DNA of 64,000 bases from Arthrobacter celericrescens. Its GTDB lineage: Bacteria > Actinomycetota > Actinomycetes > Actinomycetales > Micrococcaceae. The notes under the pieces are model-generated. The model saw nothing but the letters and a program-made list of their open reading frames with translations, did no database searches and was not told where the DNA came from. Positions 32,201 to 40,868 of the stretch are shown here, piece after piece. The number at the start of each line of letters is the position of its first letter. The stretch's first letter is position 1. The position numbers were made by a program, and so were the translations under genes. Where the stretch lies: contig NZ_QYLP01000097.1 of the NCBI RefSeq assembly GCF_003614925.1, positions 1-64,000 on the forward strand, in the 5' to 3' direction.

Positions 32201-33493
32201 GTGCGCGCTTCCCACCCCCGGCCCTCAGTGTTGGTGGCCCACCCGAGCGCCGATCTCTACGGCTCGGACCGCGTCCTGCTGGAAACGGTCGACGGCCTGC
32301 TGCGCCATGGCGCCAGGGTGCTGGTGACCGTTCCGGCGCCCGGTCCGCTGGTGGCCGGCCTGCGGGCGCGCGGCGTCAATGTGGTCTATTGCCCGACGCC
32401 GGTGCTCCGGAAGAGCTTCCTCTCCCCCGCCGGGGCGTTGAAGCTCGCCGCGGCTGCGGTGCGCGGCGGCCTCGCGGGAATCGCGCTGCTGCGCGGCAGC
32501 CGCCCGGACCTCGTCCTCGCCAACACCATCACCGTGCCGCTGTGGACCCTCCTGGCAAGGCTGTCCGGGATTCCCGTCCTCACACACGTCCACGAGGCAG
32601 AATCGAGCGCTCCCCGCCCCCTCCGGACGGCCCTGGCACTGCCCCTCCTGCTCTCCACCGACATCGTCACCAACAGCAGCTTCAGCGCCGATACGCTCAC
32701 CGCCTCCCTCCCCCGGCTGCGGGGCCGGGCGACGGTTGTCTATAACGGGGTGCCCGGGCCGGACGCAGTGGTCCCGGCGCGCAGGGAGCTCGACGGCGGC
32801 CTGGAAGTCGTGTACCTCGGGCGCCTTTCGCACCGCAAAGGGGTGGACGTGGCGATCGACGCCGTACTGCGGCTGCGTTCGCAGGGCGTGCAGGCCCGGC
32901 TGTCCCTGGTGGGGGCCGTGTTCCCCGGCAATGAAGCCTACGAAGAACAGCTGCGGGAACAGGTGGCCCACGCGGGAGCAGCGGAGTTCATCACCTTCCA
33001 CGGTTTCCAGGACGAGGTATGGCCCTTCCTGGCCGCGGCCGACGTCGCCGTGGTGCCCTCCCGGCTGGACGAACCGTTCGGGAACACCGCCGTCGAGGCC
33101 CTCCTCGCCGCGCGGCCGGTGATCGCCAGCAACACCTCGGGGCTCCGGGAAGCGGCAGGCGGGTATGGCACAGGGCAATCAAATGGCCCAGGGCAATCAA
33201 ACGGCGCAGGGCAATCAAAAGGCGCAGGGCAATCAAACGGCGCAGGGCAATCAAAAGGCGCAGGGCAATCAGGTTCAGCGCAGTTGTATGGCTCTGTACA
33301 GTTCGTCGAGCCCGGCGACGCCGGAGCGCTTGCCGGGGCCCTGTCCACGCTGCGGGACCGCTGGCCGCACTACCGGGAGCAGGCGCTCAGCGACGCGCAG
33401 CTGGCCCGGGAGCGGCACAGCCCGGAAGGCTACGGAGACAACATGGCGCGGCAGGTGGCCGCCGCCGTCGGCGTCCGGAGCGGGAAGCGCTGA
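32201..33493 (+). CDS. GT-B glycosyltransferase with internal repeat
   Basis: 430 residues from a GTG with AGGAG 4-5 bases upstream. The N-terminal part has PSVLVAHPSADLYGSDRVLLETVDGLLRHG, and the C-terminal nucleotide-sugar part has VVYLGRLSHRKGVDVAIDA and VPSRLDEPFGNTAVEALLAARPVIASNTSGLRE. This is the GT1/GT4-type retaining transferase layout, probably adding a sugar to a polyprenyl-linked acceptor. Between SGLREAAGGYG and SAQLYGSVQFVEPGD, six copies of the six-residue unit G(A/P/T)GQS(N/K/G) are inserted (DNA 33167-33274). That segment sits in the loop after the nucleotide-binding motif. Divergent from the BY-kinase; followed after 6 bases by the flippase gene. Confidence 0.85.
   Translation: MRASHPRPSVLVAHPSADLYGSDRVLLETVDGLLRHGARVLVTVPAPGPLVAGLRARGVNVVYCPTPVLRKSFLSPAGALKLAAAAVRGGLAGIALLRGSRPDLVLANTITVPLWTLLARLSGIPVLTHVHEAESSAPRPLRTALALPLLLSTDIVTNSSFSADTLTASLPRLRGRATVVYNGVPGPDAVVPARRELDGGLEVVYLGRLSHRKGVDVAIDAVLRLRSQGVQARLSLVGAVFPGNEAYEEQLREQVAHAGAAEFITFHGFQDEVWPFLAAADVAVVPSRLDEPFGNTAVEALLAARPVIASNTSGLREAAGGYGTGQSNGPGQSNGAGQSKGAGQSNGAGQSKGAGQSGSAQLYGSVQFVEPGDAGALAGALSTLRDRWPHYREQALSDAQLARERHSPEGYGDNMARQVAAAVGVRSGKR
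33167..33274 (+). repeat. Six tandem 18-base units inside the glycosyltransferase gene
   Basis: Six consecutive units of GG(C)xCAGGGCAATCA plus three variable bases, each 18 bases and therefore frame-neutral. The first two differ at one base in the start of the unit, the last ends in GGT. Units 3 and 5, and 4, are near-identical, which points to recent slippage or unequal crossing-over. Confidence 0.9.
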
Positions 33494-33499
33494 ACCGCC

Positions 33500-35053
33500 A
33501 TGCACCGCCATCCCGCCGCAGCCAAACCCTCCCCGCCCGGCCTCCCCCCGGGCGGGACGCCGGCATTCTCGGGACGGACCGCGGTGAGCGGGGTGCGCTG
33601 GAGCCTGTCGGCGGTGCTGGCACGGCAGGGTTTCCAGATGGTGTGCGCGGTGGTCCTGGCCCGGATCCTGGGCCCGGAAAGCTACGGCATCATCTCCGCC
33701 GCCACTGTCTACACCACGTTCGCCGCCCTCTTCCTTGACCAAGGCCTGTCCTCGGCACTGATCCAGCGCCCCGAAGTCAGCCGCCGCGCCGCCGGCGCTA
33801 CGGCCACCGTGAACCTGTTGTTCTCCGTGCTGATCGGCGCCGTCACGGTGGTCCTGGCGCCGTGGGCGGGGGCTTTTTTCCATGCGCCGGGAGTGGCCGC
33901 GCTGCTCCTGCCGCTGGCTGTCGCGATTCCGCTCAAGGGCCTGGCAATCACTCCGCGCGCCATGCTGTCCCGGGAGCTCCTGCTCCGCCAGGTGGCAAGG
34001 GCGGACATCGTCGCCGCGGCCGCAGGCGCGACGGCGGGAATCACCGCAGCGCTTCTGGGTGCGGGCTACTTCGCGCTCGCCTACCAGGTGATCACCACGG
34101 ACCTGCTCACGTCAGTGTTGCTGATCGTGGCCTCCCGGGGACCATGGCCCAATTTCCACCTGGGCGAAGTGCGGCCGTTGCTGGCCTTCAGCCTGAGCGT
34201 GTTCTTCACGGACTTCCTGGCGTACTTTTCGCGCAACGTGGACAACATCCTGGTGGGCCGCTTCCTGGGGGTGCTTCCCCTCTCGCTGTACAGCATGGCC
34301 TACCGGATCATGGTGGTGCCGGTGCAGCTCGTGGGGCAGACCGTCAACCGCATCATGTTCCCGGCGTTCTCCCGGGCCGCCGGGGATATGGCGGTGGTGG
34401 CAGGGCACCTGCTGTCCGCCTCGAGGGTGGTGGCGATGCTCGCCGCGCCTCCGATGGCCTACGTGGCGTGCGCAGCGCCTGAGCTGGTGCACGTGGTGCT
34501 GGGTGACGCCTGGGCACCTGCCGCTCCGATCGTCACGGTGCTGGCGATCGGCGGCATCCGGGAAACCCTCTTCTACATCACGCCGTCCCTGATGAAGGGC
34601 CTGGGCAAGGGCCGGCTGATCGTCCGCTACGAGATCCTGGCCGCGATCGTCCAGGTGGGCGGCATCGTGGTGGGCCTGCAGTTCGGCCTGCTTGGGGTCG
34701 CGGTGGGCCTCGTGGGCTTCGGGTTCCTCCTCGTCCCGGTCCTGCTGGCCATCCAGTCCCGGCTCAGTGGCCTCAGGATCCGCAAGCTGCTCGGGGCCTT
34801 GCTTCCCGCCGTGCACTCCTCCTTGTGGGGTGCCGCGGCGTACCTGGCGGTCCGTTTGCTTGGGTGGCCGGCGCCGGCCACCGCCGCGGCGGGCCTCCTG
34901 GCGTTTGTCCTCGCCGGCACCGCTGCCCTGATCCTGTTCCACCGCAGGCATCTGAAGCTGTTCCTCTCCCAGTCCAAGGCGCTCGTCGCCCGGCAGGACG
35001 CACAGCAACCGGGCGCCGCCAAGGAGGAACCACTCGTGAAGGAGCAACCATGA
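33500..35053 (+). CDS. Wzx-type lipid-linked oligosaccharide flippase
   Basis: 517 residues with about 12-14 hydrophobic helices and the N-terminal GVRWSLSAVLARQGFQMVCAVVLARILGPESYG, typical of the polysaccharide transport (MATE-like, Wzx/RfbX) family. It moves polyprenyl-linked sugar units across the membrane. The ATG lies 6 bases after the glycosyltransferase stop; the next glycosyltransferase ATG overlaps its TGA. A basic, Pro-rich N-terminal extension of about 25 residues precedes the first helix. Confidence 0.85.
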   Translation: MHRHPAAAKPSPPGLPPGGTPAFSGRTAVSGVRWSLSAVLARQGFQMVCAVVLARILGPESYGIISAATVYTTFAALFLDQGLSSALIQRPEVSRRAAGATATVNLLFSVLIGAVTVVLAPWAGAFFHAPGVAALLLPLAVAIPLKGLAITPRAMLSRELLLRQVARADIVAAAAGATAGITAALLGAGYFALAYQVITTDLLTSVLLIVASRGPWPNFHLGEVRPLLAFSLSVFFTDFLAYFSRNVDNILVGRFLGVLPLSLYSMAYRIMVVPVQLVGQTVNRIMFPAFSRAAGDMAVVAGHLLSASRVVAMLAAPPMAYVACAAPELVHVVLGDAWAPAAPIVTVLAIGGIRETLFYITPSLMKGLGKGRLIVRYEILAAIVQVGGIVVGLQFGLLGVAVGLVGFGFLLVPVLLAIQSRLSGLRIRKLLGALLPAVHSSLWGAAAYLAVRLLGWPAPATAAAGLLAFVLAGTAALILFHRRHLKLFLSQSKALVARQDAQQPGAAKEEPLVKEQP

Positions 35054-35982
35054 GCCAGGGAGCCGCTGGATCGATCGTCGTCGCCGTCCTGACCTACAAG
35101 CGCCCCGACGACCTGGCCCTGGCCATACCGCGGCTGCAGGAGCAGTTGGCGGGCGTCGGCGGCACAGCCTCGGTCCTGGTGGTGGACAACGATCCGGCGG
35201 GGAGCGCACGGGCCGCCGTCGAGTCCTTCGCTTCCCCGCAGGTCCGGTACGTCCACGAGCCCCGTCCCGGGATCGCGGCCGCGCGCAACCGTGCCCTGTC
35301 CGAGTCCGCCGCGGACTCCGTGCTGGTGTTCATCGACGACGACGAGGTCCCCACGGAAAACTGGCTCCGCACCCTGGTGGACCTCCACAGCTCCACCGGG
35401 GCGGCCGCCGTCGTCGGCCCGGTGGTGAGCGAATACGCCGCGACGCCCGAACCCTGGATCCAGGAAGGCAGGTTCTTTGACCGGCGCAGGCTCAAGACCG
35501 GGACGCGCCTCACCGTGGCTGCCACCAACAACCTGCTCCTGGACCTGCCCCAGATCCGTGCGTTCGGCCTCGGTTTCGACGAGCGCTTCGGCCTGAGCGG
35601 CGGCTCTGACACCCTCTTCACGCGCAAGCTGGTGAGGCTGGGCGGGGTAATGCTGTGGTGTGACGAGGCGGCCGTCATCGACCGGGTTCCGGTCTCGAGG
35701 CTGACCCGCGAGTGGGTGCTCCGCAGGGCCCTGCGCAGCGGAAACTCGGCGGCGAGGGTGAGCCTTGAACTGGCGGAGAACGCCGCCCAGAAAACCCTTG
35801 CGCGGGGCAGGCACCTGGCGTCCGGGGCGGTGCGCGTGGCCGGCGGCAGCGCCCGGCTGCTCGCCGGGACGGTTACAGGGTCCATGTCGCTGCGCGCACG
35901 GGGCCTGCGGACGATCGCCCGCGGAACCGGCATGGCCTCCGGAGCCTTCGGGTACGTGTACAGCGAATACAAACGCAAGTAG
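35050..35982 (+). CDS. Glycosyltransferase family 2
   Basis: 310 residues. It has the family-2 nucleotide-binding start SIVVAVLTYKRPDDLALAI and the acidic DXD-like VFIDDDEVPTENW near residue 98-109, plus an FDERFGLSGGSDT acceptor-side motif. It probably transfers an activated sugar to the growing lipid-linked unit in the cytoplasm. The start overlaps the flippase stop (ATGA), and a ribosome site AAGGAG lies 7-9 bases upstream. Last gene of this rightward group; 780 bases of non-coding sequence follow. Confidence 0.85.
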   Translation: MSQGAAGSIVVAVLTYKRPDDLALAIPRLQEQLAGVGGTASVLVVDNDPAGSARAAVESFASPQVRYVHEPRPGIAAARNRALSESAADSVLVFIDDDEVPTENWLRTLVDLHSSTGAAAVVGPVVSEYAATPEPWIQEGRFFDRRRLKTGTRLTVAATNNLLLDLPQIRAFGLGFDERFGLSGGSDTLFTRKLVRLGGVMLWCDEAAVIDRVPVSRLTREWVLRRALRSGNSAARVSLELAENAAQKTLARGRHLASGAVRVAGGSARLLAGTVTGSMSLRARGLRTIARGTGMASGAFGYVYSEYKRK

Positions 35983-36765
35983 CAGCCCGCTCGTTCCCCC
36001 CGGGAAAGTGACCCGCACCACAGGCCAATGGTCCCGCCGCGGCCTCGCGGGCACCCTCCGGCGAAGAATTTTTCGTCACAATTTCGGCCGCCGGGACCCT
36101 TCTCATAAAATTCCCGGAATCCCGCGGATTATCCCGGCGTGTCGCAGCTTTGCCAAGAACCGTTACCAAGTCGAAATCATCGCTTGAGAACGGATTTTCG
36201 GCCGTTACCGATTTGCAACAAAAGTCCGGGCTCTACTAGCGTGGTTTTCCGTTAGCCGGGGTCGGGGATGCCTACGGGAAACGCCAGCGGTGGTTTGCTC
36301 CACACTGGCACCGCACATTTTCGCCGGCCCGGCGTTGCTCTGCAGCCCGGTCCCACGGTGCGTTTCCCCGTGCCCGGAATCCAAAAACGCAGGGGCAACA
36401 ACCATGGCGATCCACCTACCGCCACGAGCGAACACCCGGCCGAAGCCTGCCGCGATGCCCGCCGTCCACCCGCTTGCGGGCCGGCTCCACGGAGCCTGCG
36501 CCGCCCTCACGGGTCCGATGGCATCGACACCGGCTCTCGCAGTCCTTTCCCGTCACCCGGGGTGCCATGGAGCACCGGCCGCGGTCTCACGGGAAATCTT
36601 CCGATGCGACACGCTCGCATTGCCCCGCCAGGACTATCGCAGCCATACCGCAGCGGCATACGCTGCAACGGCTAGCGCTCCATTTTTCCCGGGCACATCC
36701 GGATTTCCGCGGCCGCTGGGTGCCACGGTCCTCCAGGACGCCCACGACGAAGCAAGGAATGAACT
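35983..36765. promoter_or_regulatory. Long non-coding region with promoter-like and repeated sequence before the beta-helix gene
   Basis: 783 bases without a convincing gene. The segment 36061-36240 is markedly A/T-richer than the flanks. It includes CCGTTACC twice, at 36160 and 36202 (42 bases apart), which reads GTAACG on the other strand, and TTGCAACA at about 36213 followed by TACTAG. From 36241 onwards G/C rises and the frames look non-coding (Cys/Pro-rich). Transcription may start near 36240 and give an untranslated leader of about 500 bases. Some short stems are visible, such as GCGTTT...AAACGC around 36360-36392. No known riboswitch was recognised. Confidence 0.5.
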
Positions 36766-37800
36766 TTGAAGCCAAGCATTGAACTATCCCGCCGCAAGGC
36801 TCTCGGTCTCGGCGCCGCTGGCGTCGTGGGAGCCGTCGCTGCGAGCTACACCGTTGCCGCTCCTGCCAGCGCGGCAACCCGTTCGGACCTCATCCCCGGG
36901 ACCTACAAGCCGAACAACACCAACACCGGTGTCATCGCGGGCACCACGCTGACCCCGTACAACACCAGCTATGCCGACCTCGTCATCACCCGGGACGGCA
37001 CCCTGCTGGAGAACCTGGACATCTACGGCGACATCAAGGTCCGGGCCCGCAATGTGGTCATCCGCAACTGCCGCCTGCGCGGCGGCAAGCACATCCCGTC
37101 GTCCAACACGGGAATCGTGGACGCCAACAGCGCCAACTGCTACAACCTGCTGGTCCAGGACTGCACCATCATCCCGGACCGCCCGTCCTACTACCGTGAC
37201 GGCATCGTGGGCCATGAATTCACCGCCCGCCGCAACCGCATCAAGCGCAGCAACGACGGCATCGGCGCCTTCAACCGCCCCGGCGGCTCGGTGTACGCGA
37301 ACGTTGTCATCGAAGGCAACTACATCAACGAGCTCACCTACTGGAGCAACGACCCCGCCCACAGCGACGGCACCCACAACGACGGCATCCAGGTCCAGGG
37401 CGGCCAGAACATCCGGATCGTCGGCAACACCGTGGTCGGCTCGATCGTCACCGGCGCAGGCAGCGCCCCGAGCCCGCGCGGAACCCACGGCGGCTGCACC
37501 ATCATGCTGCAGCAGAACGTCGCGAAGCTGGCCAACGTGGTCGTGGAGCGCAACTGGGTGGATGACGGCCAGACCTCCATCAACATCGCCGTGGGCAGCA
37601 AGTACCCGGACATCGTTGTGACCGTGCAGCGGAACTTCCTGGGCCGCAACCAGTACGACTACGGCAACGGTTCCAAGTACCCGATCCGCATCATCAGCCG
37701 TTCGAGGAGCAAGGTCACCGGCCTGTTCATCAACCGCTGGGAAGACAACAACGTCTACCTCGCCGAGGGCCGCAACCTCGGCATCCGCTACGACAGCTAA
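36766..37800 (+). CDS. Tat-exported right-handed beta-helix protein
   Basis: 344 residues from a TTG; AAGGA lies 7 bases upstream, and an ATG at 36759 is in another frame. The signal SRRKALGLGAAGVVGAVAAS ends near ASA (about 37) and has a twin-arginine motif, so the protein is likely exported folded. The mature part has repeated hydrophobic ladders (NVVIRNCRLRGG, NLLVQDCTIIPD, ANVVIEGNYIN, NIRIVGNTVVGS and NVVVERNWVDDG) typical of pectate-lyase-like parallel beta-helices. It may be a polysaccharide lyase, hydrolase or surface binding protein. No clear catalytic residue set can be pointed to. It ends at a strong terminator. Confidence 0.8.
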   Translation: MKPSIELSRRKALGLGAAGVVGAVAASYTVAAPASAATRSDLIPGTYKPNNTNTGVIAGTTLTPYNTSYADLVITRDGTLLENLDIYGDIKVRARNVVIRNCRLRGGKHIPSSNTGIVDANSANCYNLLVQDCTIIPDRPSYYRDGIVGHEFTARRNRIKRSNDGIGAFNRPGGSVYANVVIEGNYINELTYWSNDPAHSDGTHNDGIQVQGGQNIRIVGNTVVGSIVTGAGSAPSPRGTHGGCTIMLQQNVAKLANVVVERNWVDDGQTSINIAVGSKYPDIVVTVQRNFLGRNQYDYGNGSKYPIRIISRSRSKVTGLFINRWEDNNVYLAEGRNLGIRYDS

Positions 37801-37841
37801 GCTGCCGCTGTTCCGGAACCCGGAGCGCACCGGAACGCAGG

Positions 37842-37876
37842 AGTGCCCTGCCGCCCTTCGATGGGTGGCAGGGCAC
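37842..37876. terminator. Terminator between convergent beta-helix and PKD genes
   Basis: Arms AGTGCCCTGCC and GGCAGGGCACT with a further GCCC/GGGT extension and a short loop (TTCGAT). No long T-run follows, but CTGCTATT comes after it. It probably serves both convergent genes. Confidence 0.75.
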
Positions 37877-37936
37877 TCTGCTATTAAGAGACACCCGCCG
37901 CTAAGTACACCTGCCCTCAACCGGCCTGCCGCACCC

Positions 37937-40729
37937 CTATCCGGCCCGCACCGTGAAGTCGTCGAACAGGGCATTGACGGGAGCGTTCGTCGCCGAGCCG
38001 GACAGGTAGGCCAGCAGGCCCACGTTCCCCGCAGCCTGCAGGGCTGCCACGGTGTTGTCCGTGGTGCTCACCTGCCAGTTGGCCGGTTCGGACGTCCCCG
38101 TGCGCCAGGCCTTGGCGCGCAGGGTGGTCGGCGAGGTGCCGGTGACCTGGACCCGCAGCTGCAGCTGCTGGCCGGCGGTGACGCCCAGGCCGGTCGCGGC
38201 CTGGACCAGCGTCGTTTCGGTGGTTCCGGACAGCCTGGTCAGCTGGACTGTCACCGCCCCGGCAGCATCCACCTTGACCTTGCCGCGGTACTCCGCGGCG
38301 CCCACCTTCCGTCCGATGACGCCGAAGAACGTTCCGCCGCCGTTGCCGATCCTGTCCAGGCCCAGCGTGACCGTGGTGTCCGAATCGGTGCTGAAGACGC
38401 TGCCCAGGTAGGCGGATGTGCCGCGGCCGGCTGCCAGGTTCATGCGTCCGTCGCCGCCGGACACCGAATAGTAGGACGCCGTGCCGCCCACTGCCCAGGG
38501 CCCGCCGCTGTCGGCAGTTCCCCAGCCAGACGCCGCCGTCCGGCCGAACGCGTCGGAGGCGAGCGGTGCGCCCGGATCCGACGCCACGGTGACGGTCTGG
38601 CTGGCGGTGTCAGTGGCGCCGTCGTTGTCCGTGACGGTCAGGGTGATCGTGTAGTTCCCGTTCGCCGCGTACGTGTGCTGGCCGGTCACGCCGGTGTCGG
38701 TGCCGCCGTCGCCGAAGGTCCAGCTGTAACCGGCGATTGTGCCGTCCGGGTCGGAGGACGCGGAGGCGTTCGTCGTGACGCTGAGCTGGGTCGCCGAAAC
38801 CGTGAACGCGGCCGACGGCGGCTGGTTGGCGGTGTCGGCGACCGTCACTTGCCGCGAGGTGCTGCTGCTTGCGCCGTCGTTGTCACGCACCGTGAGGCTG
38901 ACCGTGTACGTGCCCGGCGCAGCGTACGTGTGCTGGGACGTGACTCCGGTGCCGGTGCCGCCGTCGCCCCATCCCCAGGTGTAGCTGCTGATGGTCCCGT
39001 CCGGGTCGGAAGAGGCGGAGGCGTTCACGGTGGCGGTGAGCAGGTTGGTGCTGGACGTGAAGCTGGCCACCGGCGGCTCATTCGTGGTCCCGGTGATGGT
39101 GATGCTCCTGGTGTCCCCCGTGACCGTGTTCCCGAGGGGGTCCTGGACCCGGATGCGGTAGTTCTGCTGGCCGCCCGGCAGGCCCGAATCGTTGAAGACC
39201 AGCGTGGGGCGCTGCCAGAACGTGGACAGCTGGGAGACGCTGTACGCCGGGTTGCCGTTGCGCAGCACCGTGTAGGTCAGGTTGGAGTTGTCCCGGTCCC
39301 AGTTGGCCTGCCATTGCACCCGGACCTGCCCCGCGCCGGGGCTGCTGAGCGTCGGCACGAAGGCACTGCCGGAGACCCGCGGGCCTTGGTCGTTCGGGGC
39401 GATTTCCTTCACGGCGAAGCGCGACAGCCCCTGTTGCGGGCTCTGGTTGACGTTGCGGAATTCACCGACCATCACCACGTAGCTGTTGTTGCCCGTCACC
39501 GACCAAGGACCCTGGCTTTGGCCGCTGGCCGTGCCGGTGTCCATGTCCGGGAACCAGTTGAGCATTGACGGCGCGGGTTGCCCGGTGAAGGAGGGATAGC
39601 CCTGGGTGTCCTTGGTGAGGGTTCCCGTGACCGCGCGGCTGAAGGACACGGCCCGGTGCCAGGTGCGCGGGGAGGTTTCCGGGAACCCGCCGAGGTTCTG
39701 GCAATAGTGCGGGTGCCCTGCCACATAGACCGCGGTGTTGTTCGCGAAGGCGCTGTAGGAATCGCCGTGGCAGTCTTCGATCCACTTGATCCGGGCGTCC
39801 GACCAGTTGGCCGCGAAAGCGCCCTCCAGGTTGCCGCCGGTGCCGAAAATGTAGCCGGTGCCGTAGAACTGGCTGCCGTCCGTGGAGAGGGAGAGAATGG
39901 CCGACTGGGTTCCGGCGTTGCGGACTACGTCGTTGGCCTGGATGGCCAGGCTGGCTCCGGTGCTGGAATTGACCATGCCCAGCCCGTAGCCGGGCCGGTT
40001 CAGGCCGTTCAGGGTGGTGAAGGCGCCGCCGACCACCACACGGTCAGCGGTCGGCGACAAAGCCAGGGCGTTGACCCGCCCGTTCTCGGCACTGGTGTCC
40101 CACGCCAGCAGGGCGCCGTTGGAGGCGCTCGCGGCGGCCAGCCGGTTCCGGGTGACCGAACCCACCGCGTTGAACGTGCCGCCGAACCAGACCGTGGAAT
40201 TGCTGGCCACGATGGCCCGCACGCTGGCGGCCACCTTCGGCGCGAAGGAGGAGATCAGGCTTCCGTCATCAGGATCGAACGCTGCGATCCGGAGCCGCTG
40301 TACCCCGTTGACGGTGGTGAAATCGCCGCCCACGTAGATCCGCGAGCCGTCCGGCGCGGCGGCGATGGAGAGGGCCTGTGCGTTGAGGTTTGGCGCGAAG
40401 TTGGACTTCAGGACCCCTGTGGTGAGGTCGAACGCCAGGACGTTCCGGCGCGCCACCAACTGGGTTCCAGGGGCCGCACCGTAGGGCCGCGCATTGCTGA
40501 AGCTGCCTGCCACGTACACGGTGTTGCCCACGGTCACGGACTGCCAGGCGACGCCGTCGTGCTGGGCCGTCGGCAGGCTGTCCGCCGTCACGGTGACCGG
40601 AGTCTTGGGATCGTTGGGGTTGACCGGTGCCGAATCCGCCAGGGCGGGCACTGTGAGAATCCCGCCGAACAGGGCTGCCAGGCCAAGGCTTGCAATGATT
40701 CCGCGGATCGTCCGCGTCACCGGGGTCAT
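37937..40729 (-). CDS. Secreted beta-propeller protein with two PKD domains
   Basis: 930 residues. ATG 40729 is preferred over a GTG at 40753 because GGGGAGGAA stands 7 bases before it. A Sec signal of about 32 residues ends in ADS. About 33-430 is a blade-like propeller with repeated GNTVYVAGSF, SRIYVGGDFTTVNG and DRVVVGGAFTTLNG units (DUF5122/NHL-like). About 440-550 is fibronectin-III-like, about 555-720 are two PKD domains (each with WGWGDGGTGTG or WTFGDGGTDTG followed by HTYAA), and about 725-930 is a beta-sandwich of unknown family (APLASDAFGRTAASGWG). No LPXTG or SLH anchor is present. Closely similar to the next gene. Likely a surface-associated, glycan-binding or biofilm matrix protein. 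Confidence 0.8.
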   Translation of the reverse strand: MTPVTRTIRGIIASLGLAALFGGILTVPALADSAPVNPNDPKTPVTVTADSLPTAQHDGVAWQSVTVGNTVYVAGSFSNARPYGAAPGTQLVARRNVLAFDLTTGVLKSNFAPNLNAQALSIAAAPDGSRIYVGGDFTTVNGVQRLRIAAFDPDDGSLISSFAPKVAASVRAIVASNSTVWFGGTFNAVGSVTRNRLAAASASNGALLAWDTSAENGRVNALALSPTADRVVVGGAFTTLNGLNRPGYGLGMVNSSTGASLAIQANDVVRNAGTQSAILSLSTDGSQFYGTGYIFGTGGNLEGAFAANWSDARIKWIEDCHGDSYSAFANNTAVYVAGHPHYCQNLGGFPETSPRTWHRAVSFSRAVTGTLTKDTQGYPSFTGQPAPSMLNWFPDMDTGTASGQSQGPWSVTGNNSYVVMVGEFRNVNQSPQQGLSRFAVKEIAPNDQGPRVSGSAFVPTLSSPGAGQVRVQWQANWDRDNSNLTYTVLRNGNPAYSVSQLSTFWQRPTLVFNDSGLPGGQQNYRIRVQDPLGNTVTGDTRSITITGTTNEPPVASFTSSTNLLTATVNASASSDPDGTISSYTWGWGDGGTGTGVTSQHTYAAPGTYTVSLTVRDNDGASSSTSRQVTVADTANQPPSAAFTVSATQLSVTTNASASSDPDGTIAGYSWTFGDGGTDTGVTGQHTYAANGNYTITLTVTDNDGATDTASQTVTVASDPGAPLASDAFGRTAASGWGTADSGGPWAVGGTASYYSVSGGDGRMNLAAGRGTSAYLGSVFSTDSDTTVTLGLDRIGNGGGTFFGVIGRKVGAAEYRGKVKVDAAGAVTVQLTRLSGTTETTLVQAATGLGVTAGQQLQLRVQVTGTSPTTLRAKAWRTGTSEPANWQVSTTDNTVAALQAAGNVGLLAYLSGSATNAPVNALFDDFTVRAG

Positions 40730-40797
40730 CAGCGCGTTCCTCCCCAAATCCACTCCCCCATACCGACTGCGGAGTGGGCGCTGAGCCGCTCACGGTT

Positions 40798-40833
40798 CCC
40801 TCCGGCAGGATGCCCTGCCGGAGGGTTCTTTTT
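40798..40833. terminator. Hairpin with T-run between the two PKD genes
   Basis: A 12-base stem CCCTCCGGCAGG / CCTGCCGGAGGG with a 4-base spacer, followed on the + strand by GGTTCTTTTT. Both flanking genes run on the minus strand, so the T-run points the wrong way for them. It may stop antisense transcription, or act as a bidirectional stem after the 1492-residue gene. Confidence 0.65.
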
Positions 40834-40868
40834 ACTGCCTGCAATGCCTGTCCCCCCTCAGGCTACTC

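Noticed and set aside
33167..33274. CRISPR-like array
   Set aside because: No spacers; contiguous 18-base units in frame within a glycosyltransferase.
36241..36420. Possible c-di-AMP (ydaO-type) riboswitch
   Set aside because: Only a few short G-rich stretches recall it; the conserved core motifs could not be found.
36290..36769. 159-residue + frame in the long leader
   Set aside because: Weak third-position bias, Cys/Pro-rich text and no ribosome site; treated as non-coding.
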